DNA of 64,000 bases from Candidatus Zymogenaceae bacterium (GTDB taxonomy: Bacteria > Desulfobacterota > Zymogenia > Zymogenales > Zymogenaceae), in contig JAFGAS010000086.1 in the NCBI GenBank assembly GCA_016933535.1, positions 1-64,000 of the forward strand, given 5' to 3'. Shown one piece after another: positions 60,506 through 64,000 of the stretch. The notes beneath the pieces are model-generated. The model was not told the origin of the DNA, ran no database searches, and was given only the letters and a program-made list of their open reading frames with translations. Position 1 is the first letter of the stretch. Every line of letters starts with the position of its first letter. A program made the translations under genes and the position numbers.

Positions 60506-61426
60506 ATGAAAAAAGAGCGCTATTTGGACAAGCTAATCAATACGGGATTATTTCGGTTTCATCATTTGCTGGTCGAAGGCATTGACAATGAAACGGTTGC
60601 GAAGGTTTCTTCCAGTTCGATACTCGAACAAGAATATTGCCTGTTCTCTAATAAGATCCGCGCAGGTGATGAATATTTCCGCCTTCTGCATAACAGGATC
60701 ATTCAGGCCATGCAGAACAAACAACCACTGCCGGTGGTGCGTTTTGCCGATGGAGAGTATAAATTCTACCGTTATTCATTAAGGTGCAATGGTCTTTATA
60801 AGCAGGCCGAATCCATTGCAGCCATCAAGAGGGTTATGCCCGTGCATATTGCCGCGATGGAGTATCTTGTCGATCACGGTATTTTGGCCCCCCTTGTTTT
60901 TCCCGGCAATTCGCATGTTGCTTCTCGGAATATTTTTTCTTTCCGTAAGAAAAAGACCGATTCTCTCGGCGCTGATTTTTTGGATTTTCTTTACACGCAC
61001 CATATCAACTTGAACGCTCAAAACTATGTTCCCTTTTATGTGGTCTATGCATATTTGAGCTCGGCTGAATTTGCCGCTGCAATCAACGGAAAAAATATCT
61101 GTATCGTGAATTCGGGATACAATAAAGAAAGCTGCCGGCAGTGGTTTGCCCGGCTCAATAGCTCACCGGGACTGGAATTCGTGGACATTCCCCAGGAATA
61201 TACGGCAACGCAATGGGAGGAGATCAAGGCGCCGATCTTGAGTAAAATACCGGCTCGGACGGATTTATGCATCGTTGGTGGAGGCATCGGCGCACTCCTG
61301 ATCTGCACAGATATTACGCAACGGTATTCCATTCCGGTCATCGACGCGGGTTATGTCTTAGATATGATGAATGACCGGTTGGATAAATCAAAAGGAAGAC
61401 GCAGGCTGTACACTATTTATAAATAA
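60506..61426 (+). CDS. GT-D-fold-like (DUF1792-type) protein
   Basis: 306 residues. The segment PLPVVRFADGEYKFYRYSLR resembles the RFGDGE motif of GT-D-fold glycosyltransferases, and the end (IPVIDAGYVLDMMNDR) agrees with that group's conserved D-x-G region. Such domains add sugars to serine-rich glycoproteins or surface polymers. The match is by pattern only, so the assignment is tentative. AAGGAG lies 11 bp upstream of the ATG. It opens an accessory-looking region of surface-modification genes. Confidence 0.5.
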   Translation: MKKERYLDKLINTGLFRFHHLLVEGIDNETVAKVSSSSILEQEYCLFSNKIRAGDEYFRLLHNRIIQAMQNKQPLPVVRFADGEYKFYRYSLRCNGLYKQAESIAAIKRVMPVHIAAMEYLVDHGILAPLVFPGNSHVASRNIFSFRKKKTDSLGADFLDFLYTHHINLNAQNYVPFYVVYAYLSSAEFAAAINGKNICIVNSGYNKESCRQWFARLNSSPGLEFVDIPQEYTATQWEEIKAPILSKIPARTDLCIVGGGIGALLICTDITQRYSIPVIDAGYVLDMMNDRLDKSKGRRRLYTIYK

Positions 61427-61461
61427 CGACCGATATGACTATGCATTATTGAAATAACTCA

Positions 61462-61484
61462 TGCCAATCGTATGAGCATTGGCA
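61462..61484. repeat. Inverted repeat after the GT-D-like gene
   Basis: TGCCAAT and ATTGGCA pair over 7 bp around a 9-nt loop. No T-run follows. It may be a weak terminator or a protein-binding site. Confidence 0.3.
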
Positions 61485-61638
61485 CCATGATCCGGTAAAT
61501 CGTAGACATCAAAAGAGATCAAGGGTATTGCTGGGACATGATAAAGGGACTAATACCGCACTCCCCACATAGCTCTCAAGATATCTTCTATCAAGCGCCG
61601 AAACATTTTACGGTTATCATAAAAGAAAGGACTACAGT

Positions 61639-62229
61639 ATGATTATTGATTATGATGAAATACGTAACGTTGATTTATCGCGGTTGATAAAGATCGTTTC
61701 AAAGAAGCATAGAGATATAGTCAACGGGGAGGCAGGTAAGGAACATTACAAATTACTCGCTTACCTGAGTAAAATTGCCAAAGGGTTAATCGTTGAACTT
61801 GGGACTCATTATGGTACCAGCAGTATGGCGTTGGCCGAGAACCCTTCTAATATTATCATAACCTATGATGTAAGAGATGTTTATACAATCAAACATCAGC
61901 CCAAGAATGTTTTTAGAATAATTGGAAATATTTTTGATTTGGGTGAGGAAAGAATACTTCTGAAAGCGGACCTAATATTCTTAGATACAGCGCATAAAGC
62001 TGATTTCGAATGGCAGGTATTTTGTTATCTAAAAGAAAACAATTACAAAGGCGTACTGTTGGTCGATGATATTTATTTTTCGGATGAAATGATTGAATTT
62101 TGGAATAAGATCGATGTATTGAAATACGATCTGACGGATATCGGACACGGTGGCGGGATTACTCCCCTCGGAAATATTTCTGGAACGGGACTTGTTGATT
62201 TTATGGGTGGCGTTGTTGTAAATAAATAG
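61639..62229 (+). CDS. Class I SAM-dependent methyltransferase-like protein
   Basis: 196 residues. A SAM-binding motif (KGLIVELGTHYGTSSMALAE) is followed by an acidic strand (IITYDVRDV) and a later DLIFLDTAHKADFEWQVF segment typical of the Methyltransf_24 group linked to glycan or cephalosporin-hydroxylase-like genes. The coding sequence is visibly AT-richer than all genes before 60 kb, with many A/T-ending codons, which suggests recent transfer. The methyl acceptor is unknown. Confidence 0.7.
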   Translation: MIIDYDEIRNVDLSRLIKIVSKKHRDIVNGEAGKEHYKLLAYLSKIAKGLIVELGTHYGTSSMALAENPSNIIITYDVRDVYTIKHQPKNVFRIIGNIFDLGEERILLKADLIFLDTAHKADFEWQVFCYLKENNYKGVLLVDDIYFSDEMIEFWNKIDVLKYDLTDIGHGGGITPLGNISGTGLVDFMGGVVVNK

Positions 62230-62404
62230 TTTATTGGCATAATGTATAATGGGTTTATATGGGGATTCATAGAATATGACCTGACGAAATATTTCACTTA
62301 TAGACTCCTATTACGAGAATTGGAGCGCTGCGCATCTCAGAATATCAAAGATCGGCCCCGTACCTACGAATTTTACCGATCGTACGGATAAAGCAAGGCA
62401 CGGC

Positions 62405-63002
62405 ATGAAAGGTTTTCTGAAAATAATAGCGCTAAATCCGTTTAAGAAGAAGCGTAAGACCCTGCAGGAGAGGTACTCCTCCCGATACCGTATTGGCAGA
62501 TGGTCCTATGGCGACCTCCGAATTAGGGGCTCCGGCCCAAGAGGCGAGAATGGCAACTTCGAAATAGGGTCATTTTGCTCGGTAGCGCGGGGTGTCCAGG
62601 TTTTCATCGGAGGTGAGCATCGCCCTGATTGGGTTACGACTTTTCCCTTCAGCGTTATTTGGAAAAAATACGGCCATATCCCCGGCATCCAATGGCGACG
62701 TGATCATCGGTAACGACGTCTGGATCGGCTCAGAGGCAACTATCATATCCGGCGTACGAGTTGGCGACGGGGCGGTTATCGGTGCGAGAGCTGTCGTAAC
62801 CGGCGACGTCCCCCCTTATGCTATCGCCGCGGGCAACCCGGCGCGTATCGTAAAGATGCGGTTTGAAGAGAAAACCATTGATCGGCTCCTGCAAATACGA
62901 TGGTGGGAATGGGAAGACAAGCGAATCGAAAAGGCTCTCCCGCTGCTCCTGAGTACCGATATCGAGGCATTCCTTCGAGCAGTCGAGAATGGTGAGATTT
63001 AG
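62405..63002 (+). pseudogene. Frameshifted hexapeptide-repeat (CatB-like) acetyltransferase
   Basis: The first frame (62405-62713) has the family N-terminus (IGSFCSVARGVQVFIGGEHRPDWVTTFPFS) and runs out after GHIPG. The second frame continues without gap in similarity (SPASNGDVIIGNDVWIGSEATI...YAIAAGNPARIVKMRF) to 63002. The shift lies between 62679 and 62690. Intact CatB-type enzymes form left-handed beta-helix trimers that acetylate sugars or antibiotics, and the HPxS-type junction is missing. An 8-bp deletion between CCCGGC repeats would explain it, as would a sequencing error. Confidence 0.75.
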
Positions 63003-63104
63003 AGCAGCCCGCTCTTAGGTCACCGGCCAAGGCCGGCAAGGATAGGCCCGGCCGGCTGGTCTTTCGACATCACGCAACTTCGTTCATCGACAAGAGGGAT
63101 CGTA

Positions 63105-63794
63105 ATGAAAAGAAGGGACGTAATTCAGAAAATAATTGATGCGAAAAAAGCCCGCACCTACCTGGAAATCGGTATCGGTGGTGGGAAGAATTTCCTTCGA
63201 ATAAGGGCAAGTAAAAAGACCGCGGTTGACCCGAACTTCACATTCTCAAGAAGGCGCAGGATAGAATGGACATTTAGGAACCTATCTAATGTGAGGGCGA
63301 AGCTCTACGAGTGCACGAGCGATCGTTATTTTGCGCTTAAGAAACCGACAGATCGTTTTGACGTAGTCTTTGTTGACGGGCTGCACACGTATGAGCAGTC
63401 TTTACGAGACGTCATCAATTCTCTTAACCACCTCAATAAAACGGGCGTAATCATAATGCATGATTGCAGTCCGCCGGATAAGGCATCGGCGCAGCCGGCC
63501 GAGTCTGTCAAGCATGCTGCTGAATTGAATCCATCCGGATGCAGCAGTGGATGGTGCGGAGATGTATGGAAGACTATCTGCTACCTGAGAAGTCATAGGA
63601 AGGATCTGAACGTATTCGTGCTCGATTTCGATTATGGAATGGGAATAGTGACAAGAGGACAAGCCGAAAGTTACCTGGACTTAAGCAAAGATGAGTTGGA
63701 TAAGATGACGTATGATGATCTTGAGAAGGATAGAAACAACCTCCTTAACCTGAAGGATATGCGTTATTTATCTGAGTTCCTGGGGAATATTTAA
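63105..63794 (+). CDS. Class I SAM-dependent methyltransferase-like protein (Methyltransf_24 type)
   Basis: 229 residues. It shows the SAM motif KARTYLEIGIGGGKNFLRI, the acidic residue in KKTAVDPNF, and RFDVVFVDGLHTYEQSLRDVINSLNHLNKTGVIIMHDC, a pattern typical of the group that accompanies glycosyltransferases. The C-terminal 60 residues are extra. The acceptor is unknown. It lies in the accessory end with the acetyltransferase remnant and the GT-D-like gene. Confidence 0.75.
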   Translation: MKRRDVIQKIIDAKKARTYLEIGIGGGKNFLRIRASKKTAVDPNFTFSRRRRIEWTFRNLSNVRAKLYECTSDRYFALKKPTDRFDVVFVDGLHTYEQSLRDVINSLNHLNKTGVIIMHDCSPPDKASAQPAESVKHAAELNPSGCSSGWCGDVWKTICYLRSHRKDLNVFVLDFDYGMGIVTRGQAESYLDLSKDELDKMTYDDLEKDRNNLLNLKDMRYLSEFLGNI

Positions 63795-63818
63795 TTAAAT
63801 TCAATGCGGGCGGCTGTG

Positions 63819-63974
63819 ATGATCATGGCAGAATGGATGATAGCCTCAGTTGAACTGCGCGTATACAGGGCCAAGAAGTATGATGATGAACATATAGTCT
63901 CAAAATTCCCGCTACTACCCAATGATTATCAGAACACCGGAATCCTTACCCGGCATTTCGTATTTTATCTTTAG
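63819..63974 (+). CDS. Short open frame of uncertain reality
   Basis: 51 codons from ATG at 63819 to TAG at 63974, too short for the ORF track. It reads MIMAEWMIASVELRVYRAKKYDDEH and looks moderately protein-like but matches no family I know. It may be a gene remnant. Confidence 0.2.
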   Translation: MIMAEWMIASVELRVYRAKKYDDEHIVSKFPLLPNDYQNTGILTRHFVFYL

Positions 63975-64000
63975 ATAGTGTCCAATCCTTTATGGTCGGT

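Noticed and set aside
1-64000. CRISPR arrays, insertion sequences or prophage genes
   Set aside because: No regularly spaced repeats, transposase or phage structural genes were seen on reading both strands.

Overview
The window (moderate G+C, dense genes, little intergenic space) looks like a chromosome segment from a strictly anaerobic, probably amino-acid-fermenting bacterium. A Desulfobacterota (former Deltaproteobacteria) lineage fits best. This rests on the housekeeping order rho-rpmE-DUF1385-prfA-prmC-murA-hisD, which I recall from that group, and on enzymes of anaerobic CoA-ester and aldehyde metabolism. No phylogeny was run, so the assignment is inference.

Layout. 0-7 kb: tail of an unidentified gene, a multi-PAS histidine kinase whose H-box lacks the expected histidine, a B12-binding radical SAM enzyme, an MMPL/RND-type exporter and a small secreted protein. 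7.2-14.7 kb (+): the housekeeping cluster, led by a strong sigma70-type promoter and a long rho leader. 14.8-24 kb: a divergent YchF-like GTPase, a tRNA-Gly/Cys/Leu operon with promoter and terminator, a TPR lipoprotein-like protein, a phosphohexomutase, a LysE exporter, a Nudix hydrolase that may be leaderless, TldD, a lone acyl-CoA synthetase (ADP-forming) beta subunit, a second TPR-type secreted protein and a phosphodiesterase.

24-41.5 kb (all minus strand) is the metabolic core. One unit, with its own promoter, is MoxR ATPase - VWA protein - two 2-hydroxyacyl-CoA dehydratase/benzoyl-CoA-reductase-like subunits - MoaD/ThiS-like protein - aldehyde:ferredoxin oxidoreductase (AOR). I know of no described system with this composition. 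The moxR/VWA junction carries a ten-A run with an A-AAA-AAC heptamer, and the VWA frame has no ATG, GTG or TTG start where its coding sequence begins. Upstream lies an amino-acid/amine module: alanine dehydrogenase, two paralogous APC permeases, two paralogous class III aminotransferases, two SCP2-type proteins, a split transketolase and a TetR regulator.

41.7-51.1 kb: a second ubiquitin-like sulfur carrier, a YciO-type protein, a zinc-ribbon response regulator, a nickel operon (nikR-nikM-PDGLE protein), divergent OppD/OppF-type ATPases with no permease, a lysophospholipase-like protein whose nucleophile serine is glycine, a site-2 protease homologue, DUF2148, a slipin and a 4VR-domain protein. 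51.3-54.3 kb: a CoA-transferase A/B plus beta-keto-acid cleavage enzyme operon. 54.5-60.1 kb: a second B12 radical SAM enzyme, then on the plus strand the ECF T and A components that the nickel locus lacks, a histone-deacetylase-family protein and an alpha/beta hydrolase. 60.2-64 kb: an accessory, surface-glycan-like end with two disrupted genes, two methyltransferases and a GT-D-like protein, with uneven base composition.

Together the genes suggest amino acids or amines are imported, transaminated (alanine dehydrogenase recycling the amino acceptor), converted to CoA esters and cleaved or reduced through CoA-transferase, BKACE, dehydratase-like and AOR chemistry, with ATP made by an ADP-forming acyl-CoA synthetase. 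Nickel uptake suggests hydrogenase or another Ni enzyme elsewhere.
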